This document shows, piece after piece, positions 1-20,403 of a stretch of 64,000 bases of DNA. Made by a program: the position numbers and the translations under genes. Position 1 is the stretch's first letter. Each line of letters starts with the position of its first letter. Origin of the DNA: Strigamia acuminata. Taxonomy: Eukaryota; Arthropoda; Chilopoda; Geophilomorpha; Linotaeniidae. The DNA is taken from positions 3,906,001-3,970,000 of the forward strand of contig OX442315.1 of assembly GCA_949358305.1 (NCBI GenBank). The letters run 5' to 3'. The notes beneath the pieces are model-generated. The model was given only the letters and a program-made list of their open reading frames with translations. It made no database searches and was not told the DNA's origin.

Positions 1-1921
1 TAAAAAAAAAAAAACTTAATTCCTGGCACATCATCATTTTATTGATTCCATTTAATCCCGACATCTCCGTTACGCCGCAGTTCCGTCCTGCGCCTAGCCA
101 AATCCCCATTTGCCAAAATCATCCAAAAAAAACCATTCCCAACCCAAAAAAAACCACTCCAAACCGTCAAATCACCCCTCACGACCCCAAACCGCATCTA
201 AAAACCACCCGAAACCGACCAAATCCATCCAAAATCCAAAAAACCCGCATCGTCCTCCACCCACCGTTCCGCCATCTTGCCTCGCGCTGCACGCCGGGAG
301 ACACGCACAAACTCTCCCAAACACCTCACACCGAAAATTCACCATCAAACCACCACCATCCAATCTATTTATCAAACCGAACCGATCAGCCAAACCATCG
401 ACCCAATCACAGCCTCTCATCCATCCGACCAATCACAGCTTCCCTAACAAACCTCCATCCACTCTCATCCCGCGATCAACCCGACTCCCTCACATCTCCA
501 ACTCACCCCAATACAAACTATCACAAACTCATACGTCACACCGCTCGCCCCAAACCAACAAAATGGCTCCGATGACGCAGAGAGAGCCGGGATTGATGCG
601 GCGCCGGGTGGGGAGAAAGAATCTTCGCTAGCTTCGAGTTCTTCGCCAATTTCTCGTCTTTTGGCCCCTCCGAAGGTGCAATGCTGTCCCACAATCCCTT
701 GTGGCGGGCCGAGGACGAGCCAAGGACGCCTGGCTCGGCGATGGAAGGAATCGACAGACGAGTTCCGTGTCGTTTGCGTCGCGCTCTCTCGTCTTCGAAT
801 CGCGGGACACGAATTCCGATATAGCTGGTTGAAATCGGCCCAAATTGTATTGCAATTCCGTGTCATTTGGTCCCCTTCAACCAGCTGTACTTGGCATTCA
901 ATGCGGCAATTCGCGACCCCCGGGATGGGCTGCCCGGCCGAGCAGGTGCGGCAGGTGAGCCCGCGCCGACAGAACCGCCAGCCCGAATCATTAAATCTCT
1001 TGAATCAGGTAACGAATAGGCCTAGAATCGCGCAAAATGGCTTCATTCCGTCACGTTTCGTGCGCCAACAATCGTAATTTTTTAGAAATACAAAAAAATC
1101 AAAAAAAAAAAAAAAAAAAACCGGAAGTGACGCCATTTTGTCGTTGAGTTGTTCCTGTCTGACACTGGTGCATTCTTACCCATATTTAGGTGCCCGGATG
1201 GAGGTTTTCGAGCGGTTTTTGGACGTTTGGAGGAACCGGGAGAAGAAAGTGAGTTTGTGTAATTCGAACGTGTAAAATGTGTAAAATGCAAAATAAAAAG
1301 GATTTCCGTTAATTTACACCGACAAAACGTTAATTCTTTCTCAATTCCGTCCGTTCTCAACATTATTTTGCTAAATTCCAAATTCCACGTTCAATTTCCC
1401 CTAAATTCCGTCACTTTCCGTCCGTTAACGTTAATTTAACGTTAGTGCGCTACACATTTTGAATTTTAAACCAATTTTCCCTAAAATCCCGTTAACTCCG
1501 GTCAATTTTGCCCTAAATTTCAACATTTTCCGTTATATAACGCTAATTTAACGTTAATTTGCTATAAGTATTAAATTTCACGTTAATTTTCTTCCTATTT
1601 GAGTTATTTCCCACAATTTAACGTTAATTTAACGTTAATTTCCTATATAACGTCAATTTTCCACAATTTCAGACGTTTCCCGGCAATTTCCCGCTAATCC
1701 GACGTTAATTCGGTCTAAATTTTGAATTTCAGGTAAATAGCGTTGTATGGATGTATTTAAACAGGTGACCCCGGCGTTTAGGAATGGAACGCGCTCCACT
1801 GAAATATCAGCCCGTCTATAATTGGCTATAGCCGGGCAGGGCAGGCGTGTGGCCAAATAAGAGCATGTTAGGCGTCTTTAAGAAGCGCCTCGCTCTCGCT
1901 CTCTCTCTCACTCTCTCTTAC
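1..1921. other. Presumed distal MIB1 intron; no supported gene
   Basis: Left of the last visible MIB1 exon I find no continuation of the ankyrin region on the minus strand, so this is probably one long intron. About 1-540 is C/A-rich and low-complexity. About 540-1080 is GC-richer with CpGs. About 1260-1750 is AT-rich with scattered ACGTTAATTT motifs. The long open frame at 42-575 is Pro/Asn/Lys-biased and looks like a compositional artefact. A CCGCCATCTTG (YY1-like) motif lies near 270 and a CCGGAAGTGACG (ETS-like) motif near 1122. Confidence 0.5.
1191..1248 (+). other. Possible isolated short exon on the plus strand
   Basis: A plausible acceptor (CATATTTAG) ends at 1189/1190 and a strong donor (AAA|GTGAGT) follows 1248. 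Between them an ATG at 1198 opens 17 codons starting MEVFERFLDVW; a second frame is also open. No partner exon is visible nearby and I recognise no protein. It could be a first exon of an unrelated gene nested in MIB1, or chance. Confidence 0.12.
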
Positions 1922-11384
<9,463 letters not shown>

Positions 11385-11735
11385 TTTGGAAATAAAATTT
11401 TGCAGAAAAAAGAAAACCTTGCCAACGGTTTCTCTTTCCTGACTTATTGAAAGAAAGGTGGCGAAGCAATTTATCGAAAATAATCAGCACGCTTCAAAAA
11501 ATGACAGTTCTCCAATACTCTGAAATTGATACAAATAAAAAATTCATGTGTACTGACAATGTCAATAAAAAGGTGCAAATAAAGTAGGAAAAAATGAAAA
11601 CATAGCAAAATACATTCTACTTGTTAATAATTTTGTTTTTCATGCGTATAATTTAAACATCCAATTTGTTTCAAACAAAAACAAAGCATCAATTGCATTT
11701 TAATATTTAATTTGTTTTGTAGAAGTGCCCATTAG
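11385..11735 (+). repeat. 5'-flank unit of the DEG/ENaC-Aurora segmental duplication (unit 1)
   Basis: Sequence around GAAATAAAATTTTGCAGAAA, the GAAAGAAAGGTGGCG block, ACAGTTCTCCAATAC and TACTGACAATGTCAATAAAA recurs in the same order at about 12720-13080, 20865-21235 and 42025-42350. This copy leads into the Aurora fragment at 11736 instead of a channel exon. Confidence 0.75.
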
Positions 11736-12228
11736 TCTCTGACCGCCAATACGTCGCAAGAGGGCGCGCGGACGTATCACACGCATTGTTGATACGACCA
11801 GCGAACGGTTTGTGTAACAGCCAATCAGGGCTGATTATCTTTGTATTTAACCTGTGTAATTTGACTGAATTAAACATAAACACGTTGCCACTTAGGGATT
11901 CTTGCAATAATGTTCAAGCTGCTGGAAGGACGAACCGAACCGAACTGCCATTAGGTAGTTCTGCATGACCAATTACATTATCCAAATATGAAATAAAACT
12001 GTAATTATTCACACAATTTTTTGCAGAAAACGATGCAAGTGCAATGATTTCGAGATTGTTCGACGTTTGGGAAATGGAAATGTTTATCTCGCCCGAGATA
12101 ACGTTGATTTCTCTCGGGCGAGATAAACATTAGCACTTCCTAAACGTCGAAAAATCTCGAAGTCATCGCACTTCCATCGTTTTCTGCAAAAAATTATTTG
12201 GATAATGTAGTTGGTCATGCAGAACTAC
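11736..12228 (+). pseudogene. Aurora kinase 5' fragment with an inverted duplication
   Basis: 11736-12098 matches the 5' part of the Aurora gene: promoter block (CGCCAATACGTCGCAAGAGG, CCAATCAGGGCTGATT, as at 42391-42485), exon-1 block (GTTCAAGCTGCTGGA and CGAACCGAACTGCC), intron 1, then exon 2 to GTTTATCTCGCCCGAGA. The sequence then turns back: 12112-12228 is an inverted copy of 11955-12098 around a 13-base spacer. The right arm lacks about 26 bases of the intron part. Both arms share the loss of the glycine-loop segment, so the inverted copy arose after the fragment had decayed. No usable reading frame. A transcript would fold into a long hairpin with similarity to Aurora mRNA. Confidence 0.8.
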
Positions 12229-12235
12229 AGTATTC

Positions 12236-12715
12236 AGCAGAGGCATATATTGTTACTAAACACAGTGGCAAATTCTTGAAAGTTGGCCAAAATTTTTCTG
12301 AATTCATTGAAATCTGTCCAGAATATTCTTGTTTTGTTGAAACTACCTCAGTTATGCCACTAAACTTTAACTAAATTGAACACTCTAAGCATTTAATGAT
12401 CACTGCTAGATGTTTTTAATGAAAACGGACCAAAGAATGGACATCAAACCTTTTGTAATGCATCCTCACAACAACAACACATGGATGTTTGTAGAATTTT
12501 ATAAACAAACAGTAAGATTGAATACCTCTACATTCCGTATGAAATATGAATTAATAATAAATGTAGAATGATAGTTTGTGGAGTGTTTGAACTCCTTTGT
12601 TCAATACTGACCATTCACCATTTTGTGTGGCGCTGCCCGCCAGCAGCGCCCCCTGTATTAAAATATTCACTTATGCTAATTCCTGTTTCCAAAATGTCCG
12701 CATAATTATTTAAGA
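12236..12715 (+). repeat. Remnant of DEG/ENaC intron 9 plus 3'-flank unit
   Basis: 12236-12566 resembles intron 9 of the channel genes (compare 17895-18228: ATATTGTTACTAAACACAGTGG, GATGTTTTTAATGAAAACGG, AATATGAATTAATAATAAAT). From about 12567 it matches the unit that follows channel copies 1 and 2 (GATAGTTTGTGGAGTGTTTG ... AAAATGTCCGCATAATTATT; compare 19975-20125 and 41877-42020). Exons 10 and 11 are absent, so this is a deletion-derived scar of a further channel copy. Confidence 0.7.
12645..12656. promoter_or_regulatory. CTCF-like core CAGCGCCCCCTG, repeated at each duplication unit
   Basis: The 12-mer CAGCGCCCCCTG is the reverse complement of the core of the CTCF consensus (AGGGGGCGCTG type). 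The same 12-mer is kept at 20050-20061 and 41953-41964 in the 3'-flank unit of each channel copy, although surrounding bases have diverged. Motif match only. Confidence 0.3.
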
Positions 12716-13175
12716 AAACTTATAAAGAAAACCTAGCCAATTGTTTTTCTTTCCCGCCTTATTGAAAGAGAGGCGGCAAAGCAATCCATAAAAAATAATC
12801 AGCACTCTTCAAAAAAGGACAGTTCTCCAATACACTAAAATTGATACAAATAAAAAATTGATGTCTACTGACAATGCCAATAAAAAAAAGTGCAAACAAA
12901 GTAAGAAAAATTGAAAACTTACCAAAATACATACTACTTGAAGCTATAGTTATCACTTGTTAGTAATTTTGCCTCTCATGCCTATAATTTAAACATCAAA
13001 TTTGTTTCCAACATAAACAAAGCATCAAAATTGCATTTTAATATTTAATTTGTTTTGTAGAAGTGCCCATTAGTGTCTGCAAAAGTTTTTTTTAGGCAAA
13101 ACCAACAACAAAAAATGTATTTTCACAAACAGACTAGCAAACACGCAGTGCACAAATAGTTGTCCAGCAACTAGC

Positions 13176-16100
13176 ATGCATCTTAAAAGGAAAGAACGAG
13201 CAATTCGAAAGATTGCTAAAACGTATGTGAAACAGGAATTACAAGAATCGACATTTTCATCCGTCGAAACTACGAAAAACAAAAAATGTCCATTCATATA
13301 TCACACGTGCCGGCTAACTTTTGGCATAATTACACTTTCTTTATGTGTATTCCAGTGCTGGCAACAAATTGTCATTTACAGACAAAAGCCTATCAAAGTT
13401 GGTGCTGCTATTTCTGAAGAATCCGTGGGTGACTTTCCAGCAATACATCTAACTACGCTGTACACATACGAAACCATGAAAGATTATTACGGATCGGTGA
13501 AGTACGAGACTGCGCAAGGTAAAGTACAAAGGATAATAAGTCAAGTATTCTTATTGTTCATCAAGTTTGACAAAGTTCAAATTGAAAAAAATGTAGAATG
13601 CTATCACGGTGTAACATTCCGCTTGGACAATGTCACAGATTTGAATCAAGTGGTGAAAAAGAGAAACGTTACAACAATGATTCAAAATATAACTTTTTCA
13701 AGAGTAAGTACAAACTATGTTCATTTGCTTTTTGTGGGGCAAAGAGTAATATTGCGTTTCAGGGGACAAAAGTTTATGTCAACAAATTTAATACAACTGA
13801 AATTCCAACAATTTTCTCATCCTACACAAGAATTGAAAATGGTAAAACGTTCAGTTGTAGGTAATATTAGTAATAATGAGTGAATAATTTTCTTCCCCAG
13901 TGAAACCCATCCAACTTGGGCCAGAAAGCCGAATTAAAATTTGGATTCAGACCAAAATGTCCAATGTACATTTTCATGTTCTCATGGTAGCTATACAACT
14001 TCTTTTTTCAATTTGAATACGCTTTAATTAATCTAATGACATGGTCTATCACAGACTGTTCTAACAGCAAACGTGAAGCATCTTGTTCCACTCATATTCC
14101 CACCATTTCACTTGGGACATATATTCAAATCCAATGCAATCCAATTTTCATTTAAACGGGTAAGAAACCTATACTTATACTGCACCGTAAAGCTTCAAAC
14201 TGCGGCCCGGGCGTTTGTTTACTGATTTATTGTTTATTGTTTAATGATTGGTGACCATCGTCGTATAGAAGCTTGGCGACAAGAGCACTTCGACCAATGA
14301 AATTGCAGACAAGAACCAGGAATGACTAATGCATACTAACCATATCGCGAATAAATAAGTGCCCAATTCCCCATCACATTAAAAAAAACCAGTTAAGGTA
14401 AAATTCGCATGGGGGCGCTGACCCCCCATTGTTAAGAATAAAACCCAAGAACCCACGAAAAACCAAGAAACAGCATTAGTCACTCTTGGCTGAAGAGCCT
14501 CCTGTCCCCAACGCCAACTTCATCTTACGCCCTGGCCGTCACACTGGAAGAAAGAGGAAATCGCGCAAAGCATGACTGTCCATTCTGGCAGCCTCTATTG
14601 AGAGCAAGCAAGGAATTGCTTTCATTAATTGTGTTATTTCTTACCCTTTGGTGTTCTCATGTTAAACCTAGTTAAGCCTTTGAGCATGCGCTATTGTTCC
14701 CAATCATGGATAATGTGAGATTTAAGCTGTTGATATTATTGTAAGGTTTCTTTGTCCATAACTGTGAATTGTTTGCTCAGTAAAGACTCGCATTTCAACT
14801 TGTTGCGTTCCTGCGAATCCCAATTGTTTAAATTAACAAATGTTAAAATGAGAGGTCCCGATATTCAATCTGTGGAAAGCAGTGAATGCCGCGACGGGGT
14901 CTTATATCTAAAAATGGGCTGTAAATTGGTGTCTAGGGGTTGTTTCAATAAAAACTAAGTGTTTAACTTAAAAATGAAAGTAAGATTTATTTCAATTTAA
15001 TTACAAAATAAGAGATTGGAGAATAAGAAGGACAGGTTCGAATAGGATGATGTCGTCCGCGTAGATCGCTGCGTGCTCGAGACAGCACGGGATTTCGGCG
15101 GGCAGGAAAAAGCAGTGCAGAAATGGCGACTGGTGGTCGCGCAAATTCTGCGAAGTTTGGAGAGAGATGTGAAGCTGGAGAGCTTCAAGAAACGGCCCGG
15201 CTGATAAGCCTGATCAAAATGCAGAGAATCTTGGGTTGAACCCTAGAGCGCAGTGGGAGATTCCCGGCGGGAGAAAGTAGTCAAACGGCGATGAACGCCG
15301 AACGTTAAAACCTTCTAGATCCACTGCCATTTGTACGTCTATCGTCGTCGGCTGGCTGTCGTCGGCTGGCTGTCGTCGGCTGGCTGTCGTCGCATGTCGG
15401 CGGCTTTCGCGCATCGTCCTGCGGCGGCTGGCTGGTGTCGGTCTTCGGCGGTGTGTGCTCGTTAGTCTTCGGGTGGCGGCGAAAGCAACCGCGATTCTTT
15501 TCGATGCACGTCGTCCACGAAAGGACCTCTATCCTAAAGTTTAGTACTCATAAGCAGTTTCCTACTTAGGAAACCAGTCTGCCCACAGAAATTACTCACA
15601 AATTTCATTTCAGTCTTGGAATGTCTGTGAGATATGTTCTGTGACATGTCGATACAACGAAAAGCTGATTTTCAGTTCCAGGCACAGAAACTTCTGTGGC
15701 ACAGAAAGTAACAATCTTTCTTGACAATTTGTTACCGGTCGTAATTATTTTAACCGGTCTCAATTTTGAGAATGTTTATGCTTAAAGAATATGTTAACAA
15801 GTAATAAAAACCATCCTCTGCTACCAGAAATCAGTTCTGTTAACAAATACAAACAACTGTATATTCTATTTATAAAAATAGATTATTAGTTTATAAATAA
15901 AATTACAAATTAAAAACAAACTAGCAATCCTATTCACCGTAACTCCAAAAGTAGCCCAAACAATTTTTATTGGCATTCATCTTGATTCTTTTTCATGACC
16001 ATTCACCATTTCTTTTCTGTTGCTTAGAGCTGTGAGTACCACAAAAAGTCTAGTGTGGCAGATTAGCACATGTTCTGCTGTCAGATGATTCTGATAGGCT

Positions 16101-18762
16101 TTTCTGTCAAGTCTAAACACACTTGTATTATATTCTTGTCTTTTCTGTTCAACACAGTACACATTTTTGAACCGAAAATTATCACCGTGTGTCGACATTA
16201 CCAAAATGGAACGATGTCAAAATCAGTGTTATCTAGACAGGCTTCTTTTATACAATTTCACTTGCCAGTAAGTTGCACACATATCTAATTCTTATACATG
16301 CAATACAAAATAATGTTTTTCAGATTTCCTTTCCTGCCTAAAACAGAAAACAATTATTGTATTGCTAACCAAGAAACCTGCGATTACTTAGCCAAAATGA
16401 CCAATGTAACTAGGACGATCAATCCGCACGGTGATTGCCATTGCCCAGCGGAATGCGAAAAAACCGTGGTTACATCGCATTACTTTCTGACCGGCATATC
16501 TGAAGAACATAAGTATTTAGAGGTCTACTCGTTTAGCAATTGGATTCTCAGTTTAACCGAATACTTTTTCTACGACTTCATTTCTCTCATGTGTGACATC
16601 GGTGGTTGTCTCTCATTTTATGCGGGACTATCTTGTCTGTCAATTGTCGACATAATTATTCAAAGCATTCGCAAACAAAACAAACGCTTGCGGTTTCATT
16701 TCAAGAAGAAAAGCTCACTCGAAGTTAGAGTGATTAACACGGTGCAGAAAGTAATGATTCAACGAGCGAAAAACAAAATCCAAAAGGATTTTCCTCTGAA
16801 GTTCAAGAAAATATTTATCCTGATTATGTGCATCCTTTCTTCTTACTTGATTTGTTTACAAATCATCGCATTCGCTGCTTATTCTACGTACGAAACTATC
16901 GAACTTGCGCAAGAAGAATACATCGATGTGCCACCAATCGTGGTGTGCACTGATTCTGAAGCAATATCTGAAGGAAAAAAATTACAGAAATTAAAGAAAC
17001 AGCTGAATGATACGTGTGCTGATGATATTGATATTTTGGATTTACTAGATCAACCTTCAGAATATGCAGGCAACGCTGATCTTCTATGGGAAGAATCAGG
17101 GGACAGGGAAAACTTCGAAATTGGTGAAGTAAGGAATTTGAATTAGTTTAATACGGTAACAAATACACAAAATCAGAATAGAGCAGTTTTAAATACAATA
17201 TATCTCAAAAGTTGCCAATAGTTTGTGATTATTGAGCCACAATTTCATGTGTGAAGCATTTATACTGGTTAACAAAACACAGAGTTTGTACGTTTTGTAT
17301 CTTTGCTTCCAAGAAGAAAACCACAAGGCCAACAGTTGTGCCTAAAACCTCATTCTTATTTCACTTCACTAGAAGAAGAAGTGAAAATCCTTTATTGTCA
17401 TTACCGTTGCTAAGGGAAAACATGGAAGCTGCATGATGCTTTATACATTGTATTGTTGCCAATACAATGTACTTCCTAACTGTGCTTAAGCCTGCACAAT
17501 TCCTTGTGGTGCAAATACACAGATTCTGTTAGTACTCAGTTTGTATTCATTAGAAACGTATTATTACTGTGAATTCTTATTGTTTTTTCTTCACTTCATC
17601 TTAAGAGTGGGGCAGAAACATTTCAACGCGCGCATTCAACCATTCATCAAGTGTATGGCACTAGGACTTATATATCCACAGTACTTGGAAATTGCATGCT
17701 GTTCAAATCAGGTTCTTCTTTTATTGTTATTATTTTGTTGTAGTGAAATAAAGTTAAATTCAAATTTTTCAGCTGCTTATAAATATACTCCAAGGGACAG
17801 TGCAGTCTACCTACCTTACTATGGTGCTGCTGCTAAGTTTAGATGTAATCCTCAGTCTAAAGTATGCAGGGTTTAATTTAGTTAAAAATTATAATGAATT
17901 TAGCACAGGCATATTGTTACTAAACACAGTGGCAAATTCTTGAAATTTGTCCAATTGTACTGAATTTATTGAAATTTGTGCAGAATGTTCTAGTTTTGTT
18001 GAAACTAACTCAAGTTAAGCCACTAAATATTAACTAAATATCTAAGTATTTAATGTTCACTGCTAGATGTTTTTAATGAAAACAGACAAAAGAATGGACA
18101 TCAAACCTTTTGCAATGCATCCTCACAACAACTACACATGGATGTTTGTAGAATTTTATAAACAAACAGTAAGATTGAATACCTCCACATTCCGTATGAA
18201 ATATGAATTAATAATAAATTAAATTTACAGATTAAAAAACTGAAGTCACCAATAAATCCATGCATGACTACAAATCAATTTGAAAGCTGTGAAACTGATT
18301 GTCTCGAAAAGAAGCTCTTGCAAGAACATATGGAATGCAGGTTAATCAATTATCAAATCCTAAGTTGATTAATATTAATTTCTTAATTTGTAAAACAAAA
18401 AATACAGCTTACCATTCATGAATTTATCGTCTTTACCTCAATGCAACACATCGGTTCAAGCGAAATTAACAAGAAAATCCTACTTGAACGTCTATGCCAA
18501 TGTTGATGCAATTCAGCATTGCAACTGTCATCCCGCATGCAATCAGATAGTTTACACAACACTTACTGAATATACTCAGACATACAAACTGTATAATATA
18601 GTATTGTCAAAATTTTTCTTTAAAAGCAACATTAATGAAATATTTAAACAGAAATTTGTTGTGTCATTTGCAAAATGCATCAATGACATTGGATCAATTT
18701 TGGGATTTTTTCTTGGCATTTCTGTTCTTTCATGCTTAGATTTATTGAAAACTTTGTTCTGA
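13176..18762 (+). CDS. DEG/ENaC channel copy 1: two channel domains in one chain (764 aa, 11 exons)
   Basis: Exons: 13176-13518, 13597-13703, 13763-13841, 13901-13986, 14055-14159, 16158-16267, 16324-17128, 17606-17711, 17773-17861, 18231-18340, 18408-18762. All introns are GT-AG; the sum is 2295 nt in one frame. DEG/ENaC proteins are amiloride-type Na+ channel subunits with two membrane spans. Here there are four. Domain 1: TM1 about residues 43-68, FPAI box, CHCPAEC cluster about 315-321, TM2 about 365-389 (CDIGG...GLS). A basic cytosolic linker (about 390-438) follows. Domain 2: TM3 about 439-463, VPPIVVC box, GNCMLF motif about 572, CNCHPAC about 685-691, TM4 about 738-760 (NDIGS...GIS), and only a few residues after it. 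Several N-glycosylation sequons (NVT, NIT, NDT) lie in the first ectodomain. The start is the ATG preceding KRKERAIRKIAKTY, conserved in copy 2. Function as a cation channel is inferred from the family; gating stimulus unknown. Confidence 0.9.
14395..15685. other. Copy-1-specific insertion in channel intron 5
   Basis: The intron ends match intron 5 of copy 2 (CAGTTAAGG at about 14390, then the TTCTGTGG.ACAGAAAGT block at about 15688), but about 1.3 kb between them is absent from copy 2. The part around 15040-15520 is GC-rich, with a 14-bp GTCGTCGGCTGGCT tandem near 15342-15395. No convincing ORF, terminal repeat or TSD found. Confidence 0.5.
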
Positions 18763-18859
18763 AGATTTATTATAAATGTACCGCATGTATTGCTCACCTA
18801 GCAATTTAAAATGAAACAATTAAAGCAATTTAAAATGATACAATTAAAGCAATTTAAAA

Positions 18860-19898
18860 AAGGGTAAATTAAACGCCCCCCAAAAAGACTGGGATTCCCC
18901 CAAATAAACTAATTTGCCCCCCTTTATTTAGGAACCTCCCCCCAAATACTTATTTGGCAAAATGGCTTATGAATGTCGCAAAAACGTTACGCCGGTAACG
19001 TTTTTGCGACGTTCATGCTTCTCTGAGTATATAAGCCAGCATATTCTCATTGTTTTGTATTCTTGTTGAACAATGACATCCCAAGTTGTTGTTTTCGAAA
19101 ACTCAGACTCGGAGTCGGATTGTGTAGGATCTCCTTGCACCAACAATGGATTAGAGTCCACTAACAACGTCATCAAGTCTCACCACACATTCCGAAATCG
19201 ACACTTGATGCATCGTTTTATCCCGATTTTAAAACCAATGGTTCGAAATTGGTCTATCGAACGGAAACCAGAATGTGTGAACGCAAAAACTTTTGCCTGC
19301 AAACCATCTCTTTCGCTGCAACAGATTACGGAGGCTTATAACTGGAAACGATCAATGCCAGAAATTAAAATCCGGATAGAAGAAGACACTAAGCGTTACT
19401 TCGTTGTTCCTAGTGGTAAAAAAACACTGCGAGAAAGTGACATCGATAAGTACATACGACAGGTTGACCTCAAAAACTGGCGCCACTTCGATACATACAG
19501 TCGAAGAATAGTTTATGGCTTGTGACCATAGAAAGTAGCAAATGGGACGAAGGGACTTGCACATGTCCCACTTTTTTCAAGACCTACATGTGTAAACACA
19601 ATTTAGGTATAGCGATTGGTGAGAAGCTATACTCTGTTCCACTTGAGGCGAAGAATGTCCCTCTGGACGTGGCAGGCCATCTAAGGCTAAGAAGGCACTG
19701 GTGGCCCAATAATTTATTGTTTTGGGAGTTAAATAAATTTTTTCTTTTTTTTTTCGAGGGGAAAATAAGCTTATTCGGGGGGCAAAAGAAGTTCTTTTGG
19801 GGGGAAGAACAGTTTTTCGATTTAGTTTTATTTGGGGGGAAAACTAGTTTTTTTCGGGGGGAAAAGTGGATATTTCTGGGGGGCCATTAAATCATATC
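18860..19898 (+). mobile_element. MULE-like DNA transposon remnant with 10-bp TSD
   Basis: Flanked by CAATTTAAAA at 18850-18859 and 19899-19908. A 10-bp TSD fits Mutator-like elements (8-11 bp). The ends are imperfect inverted repeats (GTAAATTAAACGCCCCCC versus TGATTTAATGGCCCCCC read inward), and both subterminal regions carry C- or G-runs of 5-6 spaced about 20-28 bp. Inside is a transposase C-terminal remnant. A near-perfect palindrome GTCGCAAAAACGTTAC/GTAACGTTTTTGCGAC (18975-19010) and TATATAAG (about 19027) precede the ORF. The empty site is seen in the 3' flank of copy 2 (about 41813-41840). Confidence 0.75.
19073..19745 (+). pseudogene. MULE transposase C-terminal fragment with SWIM zinc finger, frameshifted
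   Basis: Frame 1 (19073-19525) contains TNNGLESTNNVIK, resembling the end of the MULE catalytic domain. After a frame change near 19510-19522 the second frame reads VTIESSKWDEGTCTCPTFF and MCKHNLGIAIG, a SWIM-type CxC...CxH zinc finger typical of MULE transposases. The catalytic DDE part is missing, so this element cannot be autonomous. The ATG at 19073 lies about 45 bases after a TATA-like motif, so a short product is conceivable. Confidence 0.65.
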
Positions 19899-19974
19899 CA
19901 ATTTAAAATGTTACTTATAATCACAAACTAAAAATGTTATCTAAAAAATTATATATAGCGCTTATGTATGTGTA

Positions 19975-20135
19975 ATGATAGTTTGTAGAGTGTTTGAACT
20001 CCATTTTTCAATACTGACCATTCACTATTTTGTGTGACGCTGCTCGCCACAGCGCCCCCTGTATTTTTCCATATTAAAACACTGACTTATGCTAATTCTT
20101 CTTTCCAAAATGTCCGCATACTTATTTCGTGCTTG
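19975..20135 (+). repeat. 3'-flank unit of the segmental duplication (after copy 1)
   Basis: Matches 12567-12715 and 41877-42020 (GATAGTTTGTAGAGTGTTTG, TACTGACCATTCACTATTTT, AAAATGTCCGCATA). More diverged than the other two. From 20135 to about 20400 I see nothing recognisable. Confidence 0.7.
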
Positions 20136-20403
20136 ACCAGAACTTCCAGAAAACATACAAACATAGCAGTTTGGGTATCAGGTAACAATAGTAGGAGGTA
20201 CTACAAGTATAAAAAAAGAATATGAGGTTAAGACCACCCAGTAAAAGTTAAATTCTTGACATGTAAATTGTAATTGTTTAACTTTTAGTATTTATTTTTC
20301 TATCCAATTACATTTTGTAGCCAATTATGGCTTACTAACTTGTAAATCACATGAACCACTGGCCAATCTAGGGGGTAACCAAAAATTTAGTTATTTCAAC
20401 CCC

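Noticed and set aside
42-631. Long plus-strand open frames at the left edge
   Set aside because: Low-complexity Pro/Asn/Lys/Thr composition in overlapping frames, no recognisable domain and no splice context; likely chance in C/A-rich sequence.
14997-15414. Small minus-strand ORFs in the GC-rich insertion of channel intron 5
   Set aside because: Short, partly encoded by the GTCGTCGGCTGGCT tandem, no recognisable family or splice model.
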